From positions 1 through 40,051 of the forward strand of contig JAFNZJ010000134.1 of assembly GCA_017382915.1 (NCBI GenBank): a DNA stretch of 40,051 nucleotides. Reading direction: 5' to 3'. A model generated the notes under the pieces. It was not told where the DNA came from, made no database searches, and was given only the letters and a program-made list of their open reading frames with translations. Below, one piece after another: positions 7,481 through 15,369 of this stretch. A program made the translations under genes and the position numbers. Numbering within the stretch: the stretch's first letter is position 1; each line of letters opens with the position of its first letter. The stretch comes from Clostridia bacterium. Its GTDB lineage: Bacteria > Bacillota > Clostridia > Oscillospirales > Acutalibacteraceae.

Positions 7481-7854
7481 AAAAGCCAACCGAAAATGAG
7501 TAGGGTTGCTAAGGACAGTTTTCTTTAATAAAAGCGAAATTTTGCACACAAATTTCCTGCTTGCAACAGCATAAGACAAAACTACCCGAAGAAGAGAAAA
7601 TAAAACTCTTTTTCGGGTAGTAATTTTTATATAGTGATATTCTGTGCTAAACGCACAGAGTGATATTTCCCTTTCGGAAAGTGATATTGAAATCTTACGA
7701 TTTTAAGTGATATTTTATTCGCCAAAAACTGCCGAAGGCAATATCACTTGAACGAAGTTCAAATATCACTGCAAAGCAATATCACTCGCCGCAAGGCGAA
7801 TAAAACTGCCCAAGTTTCCTTAAGAACACTTGGGCAATTCGGTTGGCTTTTTAT
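7481..7854 (+). repeat. Hairpin/9-bp-word intergenic element, copy 1 (complete)
   Basis: About 375 bp with no credible ORF. It is bounded by an inverted pair: AAAAGCCAACCGAA (7481-7494) matches TTCGGTTGGCTTTT (7838-7851), followed by more T. Inside, in order: a possible local CAACC/GGTTG hairpin; CTTT/AAAG (7523-7534); GAAATTT/AAATTTC (7536-7556); CCTGCTTG; AAGACAAAAC; and a 16-bp stem, 7581-7596 with 7606-7621. Then comes an array: the word AGTGATATT at 7633, 7659, 7680 and 7706, and its reverse complement AATATCACT at 7740, 7762 and 7778. Short palindromes separate the words, for example CTGTGC/GCACAG, TGAAC/GTTCA and CGCC/GGCG. TTTTATTCGCC (7713-7723) is exactly complementary to 7795-7805. 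A last hairpin TGCCCAAGT/ACTTGGGCA (7807-7836) closes it. A related copy begins at 39854. I do not recognise it as a named family. Confidence 0.8.
7800..7836 (-). terminator. Possible terminator of the threonine operon
   Basis: Read on the minus strand, TGCCCAAGT (7836-7828) pairs with ACTTGGGCA (7815-7807) and is followed by GTTTTATT. It lies 31 bases past the lysC stop. The hairpin is also part of the repeat element, so it may be borrowed rather than dedicated. Confidence 0.5.
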
Positions 7855-7866
7855 TTACTTATTTGC

Positions 7867-9072
7867 TTATCTTACGAAAGCATCGTGAACGGCTTCAACT
7901 GCACGGTCGGCCTTTTCAACATCAATTAAAACTGAAATTTTAATTTCACTGGTTGAAATCATATGAATGTTAATGTTTGCATCATAAAGGGCTTCAAACA
8001 TTTTGGCAGCAACGCCGGGGTGGGTTTGCATACCGGTACCAACAATTGAAACCTTGGCTACTGTTTCATCGTGGGCTACGCTTGAATACTTAAGTGAATC
8101 CTTAAGCTTTTCAACTGCGGCAATAGCATCAGCACACTGGTCCTGTGAAACAGTAAAGGTAATATCCTTAGTGCCGTCACGACCTACCGACTGTAAAATA
8201 ATATCTACATTGATTTTTGCCTGACCTAAGGCATTAAAAAGCTTAAAGGCTGTACCGGGGTGGTCGGTAAGACCAACAACCGATATACGGGATACATTTT
8301 TATCACAAGCGGCACCGCGAACTAACATTTTTTCCATTTTAACTGTCTCCTTTACTATTGTACCGGGTTTAGATTCTAAACTAGAAAGCACTTCTAACTC
8401 AACATTATATTTTTTTGCCATTTCAACCGAACGGCTGTTAAGTACCTGTGCACCAAGGGATGCAAGCTCTAACATTTCATCGTAGGTTATTTCATCAATC
8501 TTAACGGCGTTTTTAACCTTGCGTGGGTCGGCGGTGTAAACACCGTCAACATCGGTGTAGATTTGGCAAAGGTCGGCTTTAAGGCTTGCGGCAATGGCAA
8601 CGGCGCTGGTATCAGAGCCACCACGACCAAGTGTTGTAACATCATCATATTTATTTATGCCCTGGAAGCCCGCAACAACAACTATATTACGGCGTGCAAG
8701 CTCAGCCTTAAGGCGTTCAGATTCAATTCTTTTAATTCTGGCTACGGTGTAGTTGGAGTCGGTTTGAAAGCCTGCCTGCCAGCCAAGAAGTGAAACAACG
8801 GGGTAACCCATCCTTTCAATTGCCATTGCTAAAAGTGAAATTGAAATTTGCTCACCTGCGGAAAGCAGCATATCCATCTCTCTTTTAGATGCGGTGGGGT
8901 TAATCTCCTTAGCCTTTGCTATAAGGTCATCGGTGGTATCACCCTGAGCCGAAACAACAACCACTACATTATTGCCTTTTTTATACTCATCTGTTACAAT
9001 GCGGGCAACATTATTTACCCTTTCGGCATTGGCAACCGAGCTGCCGCCGAACTTTTTGACTATTAGTGCCAT
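7867..9072 (-). CDS. lysC: Aspartate kinase
   Basis: 401 residues. It phosphorylates aspartate, the first step toward lysine, threonine and methionine. The N-terminal amino-acid kinase domain starts VKKFGGSSVANAERV and contains VVVVVSAQGDTTDDLI and TTLGRGGSDTSAVAIAASLKADLCQIYTDVDGVYTADPR. Two C-terminal ACT domains follow (around 265-335 and 340-401: ISVVGLTDHPGTAFKLFNALGQAKINVDII and VSIVGTGMQTHPGVAAKMFEALYDANINIHMISTSEIKISVLI), consistent with feedback control by lysine and/or threonine. The start is supported by AAAGGAG 8 bases upstream. It is the last gene of an operon with thrB and hom, which points to a threonine-branch role. Confidence 0.95.
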   Translation of the reverse strand: MALIVKKFGGSSVANAERVNNVARIVTDEYKKGNNVVVVVSAQGDTTDDLIAKAKEINPTASKREMDMLLSAGEQISISLLAMAIERMGYPVVSLLGWQAGFQTDSNYTVARIKRIESERLKAELARRNIVVVAGFQGINKYDDVTTLGRGGSDTSAVAIAASLKADLCQIYTDVDGVYTADPRKVKNAVKIDEITYDEMLELASLGAQVLNSRSVEMAKKYNVELEVLSSLESKPGTIVKETVKMEKMLVRGAACDKNVSRISVVGLTDHPGTAFKLFNALGQAKINVDIILQSVGRDGTKDITFTVSQDQCADAIAAVEKLKDSLKYSSVAHDETVAKVSIVGTGMQTHPGVAAKMFEALYDANINIHMISTSEIKISVLIDVEKADRAVEAVHDAFVR

Positions 9073-9076
9073 AAAA

Positions 9077-9985
9077 TTACTCCTTTGTGCTGTTTACTAT
9101 TTCAACCTTTGCGCCAACAGGGTCGGCTAAAAGTTCTACTACTGTCCAATTAAAAATACCATTTTTCTTCAGTTCAAGCTCAATGTTTTTGGCAAAGGCA
9201 TTGTCTTTTTCATCAATTATTGCCATAACGGTGGAGCCCGCACCGCTTATATACACACCATAGGCGCCCAGCTCATAGGCAACCCTAAAGGCTGTATCTG
9301 CGCCTTTTATAAGCCCCATTCTAAAGGGTTGATGAAGCATATCACTGGTAGCAACCTTTAGGTTTTCCAAACTGCCCGAAAAAAGCGATGCCGTCATAAG
9401 GGCAGAGCGCGAAAGGTTAAAAACTGCATCCTGTCTGGAGACGGTGTTTGGTAAAACCGAACGGGCGTGTGATGTTTTAAGGGTTTCAGAGGGAATTAAA
9501 GCCACAAACTTTGCGTGGTGGTTAACCGGCACACTTACCGAATAAACCTTACCGCTATCAATAGCGCAGGTTACCAAGCCGCCCAAAATTGCAGGGGTTG
9601 TGTTATCGGGGTGACCCTCAATCGCGGCCGAAAGGTTAATAAGCTCATCCCTTTTAAGGGGGTTGCCCAAAAGGGCATTAGCACCCAAAAGACCACCTAT
9701 TAAGCAGGCAGATGAACTACCAAGACCGCGCGCCATTGGTATATTATTTATCTGGCGAATTTTAAGCCCCTTAAAGGGTTTATTTAAAATTTCATAAATC
9801 CTTTTTGCAGAGGAATAAACCATATTGGTTTCATCGGTTGGAATTTCTACCCCGTCAAGTGATGCAATATCTATTCCATCATATTCCTCAATGTAAATTG
9901 TGTTATACATTGTAAGCGCAAGGCCAAGGCTATCAAACCCTGAACCCATATTTGCGCTGGTTGCGGGTACAGTTACTTTAATCAA
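9077..9985 (-). CDS. thrB: Homoserine kinase
   Basis: About 302 residues of the GHMP kinase family. It makes O-phosphohomoserine, the substrate of threonine synthase. Signatures: VPATSANMGSGFDSLGLAL at the N-terminus, the ATP-binding loop PMARGLGSSSACLIGGLLGAN, and the C-terminal GAYGVYISGAGSTVMAI. Upstream AAGGGG is 8 bases from a TTG at 9985, which gives the usual N-terminus (M)IKVTVPATSAN; the in-frame GTG at 9994 lies too close to that site to be the better start. It has a 4-base gap to lysC and follows hom by about 12 bases. No threonine synthase gene is in the window. Confidence 0.93.
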   Translation of the reverse strand: MIKVTVPATSANMGSGFDSLGLALTMYNTIYIEEYDGIDIASLDGVEIPTDETNMVYSSAKRIYEILNKPFKGLKIRQINNIPMARGLGSSSACLIGGLLGANALLGNPLKRDELINLSAAIEGHPDNTTPAILGGLVTCAIDSGKVYSVSVPVNHHAKFVALIPSETLKTSHARSVLPNTVSRQDAVFNLSRSALMTASLFSGSLENLKVATSDMLHQPFRMGLIKGADTAFRVAYELGAYGVYISGAGSTVMAIIDEKDNAFAKNIELELKKNGIFNWTVVELLADPVGAKVEIVNSTKE

Positions 9986-9997
9986 AAACCGCACCCC

Positions 9998-11236
9998 TTA
10001 GTTTAGTACATGAAGTATTGCGGGATTTTCAAGCTCCTTAACCGATTCAATGGCCAAAGTAAGCTCCTGCTCTACCATAGCGGGGGTAATAAAGGCAACC
10101 TCGCCGTTATCCTCTGCACCTACTATAAACTCTGCCTCATCCAAAACGGCAAAAACTGCGGCTTTGGCGGCAATAACATCATTAACCTTAGCGCGTACAT
10201 AAAGCTTGGTTTTAACGGTTTTTGAATCAACCACATAGTCTTTATCACCATCATCCCAAGAAAGGTACTTCCTTGCCTGAAGGTGCTTAACGCAGTCAAT
10301 AACATCGGCAACAACGGCACTTGCGGTGGGCAGCTTGCCTGCGCCGCGACCGTAGAATAAAACATCGCCTACTGCGTCGCCACGCACCATAACGGCATTA
10401 AATACATCGTCCACACCTGCAAGCTGATTATCGTTTGGTATAAGTGCGGGGTAAACATCTGCCGAAATTTTGCCGTCATCCAAAAGTTTGGAATGACCTA
10501 TAAGCTTAATTACATAACCTGCAATGCCTGCATACATAACATCCGAAAGGGTTATTTTGGTAATACCTTCGGTGCGGACCTGATTTGGGTAAACATGCCT
10601 TCCAAAGCAAAGTGATGCAAGTATACATATTTTACGGCAGGCATCGTGACCGTCAACATCGGCCGAAGGATTACGCTCTGCATAGCCTAACTGTTGGGCA
10701 AGGGCCAACGCATCATCAAATGCCATATTTTCTTTAATCATTTTGGTTAAGATAAAGTTGGTGGTGCCGTTAAGTATGCCAAACACCTCATAAAGGTCAT
10801 TTGCGGCAAGGCACTGTGCAATTGGGCGAAGCACCGGTATACCACCGCCAACGCTTGCCTCAAACAGGAAGTTTACATTCTTTTCCCCTGCTATTTTAAG
10901 CAGCTCAGCGCCGTGTGCGGCAACCAATTCTTTATTTGAGGTGCAGACGCTTTTGCCGGCCTCTAAACAGGCCTTTACATACTCATAAGCGGGGTTAATG
11001 CCACCCATAACCTCAACAACAACCTTAATGCTTTCATCCTTTAAAATAAGGTTAAAATCTTTAATAAAGCGGTCGCTGTAATCAAGACCGGGAAAATCCC
11101 TTAAATCTAAAATGTATTTAACATTTATTTTATTTTTAGCCTTAAGTGCTATGCTTTCTTCGTGGGCAAGTAAAACCTCAACCACGCCCGAGCCCACAAC
11201 ACCGTGGCCCATAACTGCTACATTAACTGTTTGCAT
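9998..11236 (-). CDS. hom: Homoserine dehydrogenase
   Basis: 412 residues. It reduces aspartate semialdehyde to homoserine with NAD(P)H. The N-terminal Rossmann fold begins VNVAVMGHGVVGSGVVEVL. The catalytic domain has GGGIPVLRPIAQCL, GILNGTTNFILTKM and NPSADVDGHDACRKICIL, where the Lys of ACRK is the likely catalytic residue. The C-terminal part (about 335-412, TKLYVRAKVNDVIAAKAAVFAVLDEA) is an ACT domain, usual for feedback-regulated forms. The ATG at 11236 is selected because GGAGGAA lies 6 bases upstream; a GTG at 11251 overlaps that site. It is co-transcribed with the ACT-domain gene before it and thrB-lysC after it. Confidence 0.95.
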   Translation of the reverse strand: MQTVNVAVMGHGVVGSGVVEVLLAHEESIALKAKNKINVKYILDLRDFPGLDYSDRFIKDFNLILKDESIKVVVEVMGGINPAYEYVKACLEAGKSVCTSNKELVAAHGAELLKIAGEKNVNFLFEASVGGGIPVLRPIAQCLAANDLYEVFGILNGTTNFILTKMIKENMAFDDALALAQQLGYAERNPSADVDGHDACRKICILASLCFGRHVYPNQVRTEGITKITLSDVMYAGIAGYVIKLIGHSKLLDDGKISADVYPALIPNDNQLAGVDDVFNAVMVRGDAVGDVLFYGRGAGKLPTASAVVADVIDCVKHLQARKYLSWDDGDKDYVVDSKTVKTKLYVRAKVNDVIAAKAAVFAVLDEAEFIVGAEDNGEVAFITPAMVEQELTLAIESVKELENPAILHVLN

Positions 11237-11254
11237 AAAAAATTCCTCCACAAA

Positions 11255-11680
11255 CTATACCTCGCCCAAAACCTGCTCAAGGGTTATTACCCCATCAATT
11301 GAAAGCAGTTTTTTAAGTACGGCCGAAACATCGCTACCTTTTTCTTCCCTATACGATACGGTAACCTGTGCAACACCGCCCGAAGGCATACCTTGATTTA
11401 TTGTTAAAATATTGGCCTTCATTGAATGAAGGGTTGAAATAAAATCAGATAGTACACCCGCTTTGTCTTCCAAAACGGCCGAAAGATTTACAACATTACC
11501 CTGTGCGCGCTCCTTATATGCGAAAACAAAGTCGCGGTACTTATAAAATGCACTGCGCGAAATGCCACACATTTTTGCCGCTTCGGTTGCGCTTTTTGCC
11601 TTTTTTTGGGCAATCAGGCGCTTGGCCTCCACAACCTTTTCAAAAACCTCCGGTAGTACATCTGCCTTAACCAGCAACAT
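11255..11680 (-). CDS. UPF0735 ACT domain-containing protein (PheB-like)
   Basis: About 141 residues. An N-terminal helix-turn-helix-like segment (LLVKADVLPEVFEKVVEAKRLIAQKKAKSATEAAKMCGISRSAFYKYRDFVFAY) is followed by a C-terminal ACT domain (VVNLSAVLEDKAGVLSDFISTLHSMKANILTINQGMPSGGVAQVTVSYREE). This is the UPF0735/PheB family, usually beside hom and thrB in Firmicutes and likely an amino-acid-responsive regulator; its target is not proven. The exact start is uncertain. The promoter's predicted transcript start near 11730 rules out the longest ORF (11746), leaving the ATG at 11680 or GTGs at 11704/11707, none with a strong ribosome binding site. It is the first gene of the threonine operon. 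Confidence 0.85.
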   Translation of the reverse strand: MLLVKADVLPEVFEKVVEAKRLIAQKKAKSATEAAKMCGISRSAFYKYRDFVFAYKERAQGNVVNLSAVLEDKAGVLSDFISTLHSMKANILTINQGMPSGGVAQVTVSYREEKGSDVSAVLKKLLSIDGVITLEQVLGEV

Positions 11681-11736
11681 ATCATTTTCCAATTTAATGT
11701 CCACCACCCAAGCACAAATGTTTTTGGATATGAACA

Positions 11737-11765
11737 AATATAACATATTTTTTATCTAAAATCAA
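11737..11765 (-). promoter_or_regulatory. Sigma-A-type promoter of the threonine operon
   Basis: On the minus strand TTGATT (11765-11760) and TATATT (11742-11737) are 17 bp apart. The predicted start near 11730 is close to the first codon, so there is little room for a riboswitch or T-box, and none was seen. Confidence 0.7.
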
Positions 11766-11960
11766 TAGCAGTTAGAAAGAAATTTTTGCTTTTTTTAAGG
11801 AATAAATGTGCAATTTTACGAAAATATAGAAAATATCATTAAATGGATGCTTTTTTTAGAGTTTTACATAGGTTTATTGGTTGGCTTTTTGCAGTTTGGC
11901 ATATAATAAAAATCTTCTTCATACTATTAAATAGGTATTATTAAAAAGGAGAGATAACCG

Positions 11961-13481
11961 ATGGATTTTAAGATTACAAACTACAGTGTAACCTCTGAAC
12001 AGCTTTGTTTAGAGCAAACTGCCGAGCTGCCAATAGATACCGATTTTACCGTGCCTGATTATTCGGGTGAGATATGCAAAATAATAAAGTGTGATGTTAA
12101 AAGCTTTGCATCATCCAAGCATCTAAGCGGCAACACACTTTCGGTTGAGGGCGATGCAGTGCTAACCGTAATTTATGCCGATAAAGATTCAAATATTTTT
12201 TCTGCCGTGCAGGAAATACCCTTTAAAAAGATATTTGAAACGGGCAAAAATTTAGATGGCGGTTTTTGTGATGTAAGCTTTGAGGGGGTAATTCACGCCT
12301 GCCGTGCCGTTACCGAGCGCAGAATTAGTATTAAGGCATCGGTAAGGGTTAACGCAAAGGTAACAGTTAATGAAAAAACCGAAATTATTACCGATGTTGA
12401 TGATAGCTGCTTTGAAACCTTTTGCGGTCAGGCCGACATTACCACCCCGCTTAGCACGGTACAAAAGCTAATTATTATTGATGAGGAGCTTACTTTACCC
12501 CAAAACTCCCCCGCCGCCGCAAGGGTAATCAGAACCGATTCTTCGGCCACCGTTACCGACTGTAAAATAATTGTTGGCAAGGTTATAGTAAAGGGCGATT
12601 TAAAGGTGGATGTGCTTTACTGTACGGGTGAAAACACCCTTCAAAAAGAGTGCTTTAACATACCCTTTAATCAGATTTTAGATATGCCTGAAATCAATGA
12701 AAACTGTGAGTGTGAAGCAAAGGTTACGGTTTGTGGCAAAAGCATTACTCCCCGCACCAATAATGAGGGGCTTTGCAACACCTTTATGCTTATTGCCAAA
12801 CTTGAATTAACGGCAAATGCCAGGTGCAGCTCCACCGTGCCGGTTATATATGACCTTTATTCAACCAAATTTAAAACCGATGTTACCCTTAATGAAGTAA
12901 AGTTCACTAAAATTGTAAAACAGGTAAATGAAACTTTTTTATGCAAAAAGGCCCTTACCCTACCTGAAATGGATAGCGAGGTTTTAGACCTGTGGTGTAA
13001 TATAAGCAGTGTTATGGCAAAATGCGAAAGTGATAAAATCACCCTGTTTGGCAGCCTTACCGCCTGCATACTGTACAAAAATGCCGACAATGACACAGGC
13101 GTTTTTGAAAAGGTTATTGATTTTGAATTTCCAATAGAGCTTGATAGCAATTTAAAAATGCCTGTTTGCAAGCCTGAAATTAAGGTGATTGCCTGCAGTC
13201 ATACTGCGGCGGGCGGCAACACCGAGCTTATGGTTGAGCTTAAAATTTGCGCCGCGGTGTATGATACCTGCTCACATTCACTTATAACCGATATATTGGT
13301 GGATGAAAATGAAAGTATACTTGCCAAATCTGCGCTTGTTGCCTATTTTGCAGATAAGGGTGAAAATGTTTGGGAAATTTGCAAAAGCTTTTCCGCCAAA
13401 AAGGCTGAGCTTATGGAAATAAACCACCTTACCGAAGATATACTTCAAAGCCCAAAAATGCTTATTGTACCGCTAATGTAA
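11961..13481 (+). CDS. SipL-like spore morphogenesis protein (SPOCS repeats plus LysM)
   Basis: 506 residues. Three SPOCS (DUF3794) units are visible: about 15-140 (TAELPIDTDFTVPDYSGEICKIIKCDV...GDAVLTVIYADKD), 160-290 (LIIIDEELTLPQNSPAAARVIRTDSSATVTDCKIIVGKVIVKGDLKVDVLYCTGE) and 320-445 (FLCKKALTLPEMDSEVLDLWCNISSV...GSLTACILYKNAD). A C-terminal LysM-like domain follows (about 458-504, VAYFADKGENVWEICKSFSAKKAELMEINHLT...MLIVPL). SipL of Clostridioides difficile has this layout and ties the spore coat to SpoIVA, so the same role is inferred. GGAGAG precedes the ATG by about 8 bases. TATAAT at 11902-11907, within CATATAATA, could be a -10 for sigma-A or a mother-cell sigma factor, but no good -35 was found. 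Confidence 0.85.
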   Translation: MDFKITNYSVTSEQLCLEQTAELPIDTDFTVPDYSGEICKIIKCDVKSFASSKHLSGNTLSVEGDAVLTVIYADKDSNIFSAVQEIPFKKIFETGKNLDGGFCDVSFEGVIHACRAVTERRISIKASVRVNAKVTVNEKTEIITDVDDSCFETFCGQADITTPLSTVQKLIIIDEELTLPQNSPAAARVIRTDSSATVTDCKIIVGKVIVKGDLKVDVLYCTGENTLQKECFNIPFNQILDMPEINENCECEAKVTVCGKSITPRTNNEGLCNTFMLIAKLELTANARCSSTVPVIYDLYSTKFKTDVTLNEVKFTKIVKQVNETFLCKKALTLPEMDSEVLDLWCNISSVMAKCESDKITLFGSLTACILYKNADNDTGVFEKVIDFEFPIELDSNLKMPVCKPEIKVIACSHTAAGGNTELMVELKICAAVYDTCSHSLITDILVDENESILAKSALVAYFADKGENVWEICKSFSAKKAELMEINHLTEDILQSPKMLIVPLM

Positions 13482-13482
13482 C

Positions 13483-13520
13483 AAAAAATGCGTCTTACTT
13501 TTTAGTAAGACGCATTTTTT
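13483..13520. terminator. Bidirectional intrinsic terminator
   Basis: AAAAAATGCGTCTTAC (13483-13498) is perfectly complementary to 13505-13520 with a 6-base loop. A/T runs on both sides let it end both the SipL-like gene (plus) and the MGMT-like gene (minus), whose stop codon it overlaps. Confidence 0.9.
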
Positions 13521-13833
13521 ATATACTGTAAATTGATAAATCAATACTGCCGTCGGGTCTGAAGATAATGCCCTCCGCCTCTAAAAGCTTGCGCTGGGCA
13601 TCACCGCCGCCAAAGGCAAAGGATTCAGCAATTTTGCCCTCACGGTTTACCACTCTGTGGCAGGGTATTACACCCGGGGCGGGGTTAACATGCAGTGCAT
13701 ATCCCACTACCCTTGCCCAACGGGGATTGCCCGCCAAGGCGGCAACGGTGCCATAGGTGGCAACCTTGCCTTTAGGTATTGATTTTACCGTTTCATATAT
13801 TTTTTTAAAAACTTCACCCTGCAACAATATCAC
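13519..13833 (-). CDS. MGMT-family protein (single DNA-binding/active-site domain)
   Basis: 104 residues. The whole protein corresponds to the C-terminal domain of O6-alkylguanine-DNA alkyltransferases: a winged-helix part (VFKKIYETVKSIPKGKVATYGTVAALAGNPRWARVVGYAL) then the active-site motif IPCHRVVNREG. The acceptor Cys of PCHR is kept, unlike alkyltransferase-like ATL proteins where it is Trp. The N-terminal domain of Ogt/Ada is missing, as in many short MGMT-family proteins. It may repair O6-alkylguanine directly or flag lesions for excision repair. The listed start is GTG; AAAGGGTG lies just upstream, so TTG codons at 13827 or 13824 are equally possible. Confidence 0.85.
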   Translation of the reverse strand: MILLQGEVFKKIYETVKSIPKGKVATYGTVAALAGNPRWARVVGYALHVNPAPGVIPCHRVVNREGKIAESFAFGGGDAQRKLLEAEGIIFRPDGSIDLSIYSI

Positions 13834-13861
13834 CCTTTATAGTTTAACCAAATAACTTATA

Positions 13862-15364
13862 TTATTCGGTTATATTACTTTTGGTACGCATAATGGCATT
13901 TTGCCAATTTTCATAAAGGGTATTAACCTCTGCCAAGGGCATAACGGGATTAAAGCTTTTATAACCGTTTTGCTCCACCATTTTGGCAATTTCATTGGTA
14001 TCTGCCCAAAAGCCTACGGCAAGACCCGCAAGGCAGGCCGCACCAAACGCAGTGGCTTCGGTTATGGGTGGGCGCCTAACCTCAATACGAAGTAAATCAG
14101 ACTGAAACTGCATCATAAAATCACTTACCGATGCACCTCCATCCACCCTGATGCCTGTTATTGGGCAGGAAAATTCCTTTTCCATAGCGCGGACCAAGTC
14201 GGTTACCTGATATGCAATTCCCTCTAAAACGGCACGACAAATATGTGCTTTGCCGGTGCCCCTTGTAAGACCTGTTAAGGTGCCCCTTGCGTACATATCC
14301 CAGTGGGGTGCACCAAGCCCCGTAAAGGCAGATACAAAGTAAACGCCGCCGTTATCGGGCAAAGATTCAGCTAGTTTATCACACTCACTTGGTTTTGAAA
14401 TAATGCCAAGCTCATCCCTTAACCATTTTATTGATGAGCCTGCATTAAAAACACTACCCTCTGCAGCATAAATGGTTTTGGCACCAATTTGCCAGCCTAT
14501 TGTAGTAATTAGGTTTTTAGAAAGTACAGGCTTGTCACCTATATTCATAAGCGTAAAGCAACCCGTACCATAGGTATTTTTGGCATCGCCCGCATTAAAG
14601 CAGCATTGACCAAAAAGTGATGCCTGTTGGTCGCCAACTGCGCTACAAATTGGTATGCCGTGAAATTCGGGTAAAAGGTCGGTTGATATTTCACCATAAA
14701 CCTCACTGGAGGATACGACCTTTGGCAGCATAGCAATGGGCACTGTAAGGGTTTCACACAGTTTTTCAGAATAGGTGCAGGTGTTAATGTCAAAAAGCAT
14801 AGTGCGTGATGCGTTTGAAACATCGGTAATGTGGCATTTGCCGCCCGTTAAATTCCAAATAAGCCAGCTATCAACGGTACCTGCTAAAAGCTCACCTGCC
14901 TCGGCCCTTTGGCGGGCACCCGGAACATTATCTAATATCCATTTAATTTTAGTACCGCTGAAATATGCATCAATAGGAAGCCCTGTTATATTGCGTATGT
15001 AATCTGCAAGGCCGCGTTCTTTTAAATTCTCACAGTACTCTGCGGTGCGTCGGCACTGCCACACAATAGCGTTAAAAACGGGTTTGCCTGTAAATTTATC
15101 CCAAACTATAACCGTTTCACGCTGATTGGTTATGCCTACTGCCGCAATTTCACTTGGGCTGACCCCCGCCTTTTCCACCGTCTTTTTTACCGATGTAATT
15201 TGGCTTTCAAGTATATCCATGGGGTCCTGCTCCACCCAACCGGGGGTGGGAAATATTTGTCTGAAATCCTGTCCCGCGGTGGATACAATTTCTCCCGCGC
15301 GGGAGAATAAAATTGCGCGGGAGCTGGTTGTGCCTTGGTCTAACGATAAAATATATTTTTTCAT
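13862..15364 (-). CDS. glpK: Glycerol kinase
   Basis: 500 residues of the FGGY kinase family, converting glycerol to glycerol 3-phosphate. Signatures: YILSLDQGTTSSRAILF at the start, GWVEQDPMDIL, GITNQRETVIVWDKFTGKPVFNAIVWQCRRT, DSWLIWNLTGGKCHITDVSNASRTML, the FGGY-type region GDQQASLFGQCCFNAGDAKNTYGTGCFTLMN, and the C-terminal RVDGGASVSDFMMQFQSDLL. Length is normal. The ATG at 15364 is chosen for its fit to the family N-terminus (MKKYILSLDQGT); it is 5 bases past the stop of the pseudokinase gene and has a weak ribosome binding site, so translation may be coupled. No glycerol facilitator or GlpD gene is nearby. Confidence 0.95.
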   Translation of the reverse strand: MKKYILSLDQGTTSSRAILFSRAGEIVSTAGQDFRQIFPTPGWVEQDPMDILESQITSVKKTVEKAGVSPSEIAAVGITNQRETVIVWDKFTGKPVFNAIVWQCRRTAEYCENLKERGLADYIRNITGLPIDAYFSGTKIKWILDNVPGARQRAEAGELLAGTVDSWLIWNLTGGKCHITDVSNASRTMLFDINTCTYSEKLCETLTVPIAMLPKVVSSSEVYGEISTDLLPEFHGIPICSAVGDQQASLFGQCCFNAGDAKNTYGTGCFTLMNIGDKPVLSKNLITTIGWQIGAKTIYAAEGSVFNAGSSIKWLRDELGIISKPSECDKLAESLPDNGGVYFVSAFTGLGAPHWDMYARGTLTGLTRGTGKAHICRAVLEGIAYQVTDLVRAMEKEFSCPITGIRVDGGASVSDFMMQFQSDLLRIEVRRPPITEATAFGAACLAGLAVGFWADTNEIAKMVEQNGYKSFNPVMPLAEVNTLYENWQNAIMRTKSNITE

Positions 15365-15369
15365 AGCGT

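Noticed and set aside
7633..7798. CRISPR array suggested by regularly repeated words
   Set aside because: Words are only 9 bp, occur in both orientations, the gaps are 7-25 bp palindromes and not unique spacers, and no cas gene is present.
11875..11890. GGTTGGCTTTTTG before the SipL-like gene, like the 3' end of repeat element copy 1
   Set aside because: Only about 12 bases match and none of the other parts of the element are nearby; chance or a shared T-rich end is enough to explain it.
11682..11960. T-box or amino-acid riboswitch controlling the threonine operon
   Set aside because: The promoter places the transcript start within about 50 bases of the first codon, and no T-box core (AGGGUGGNACCGCG) or terminator was found.
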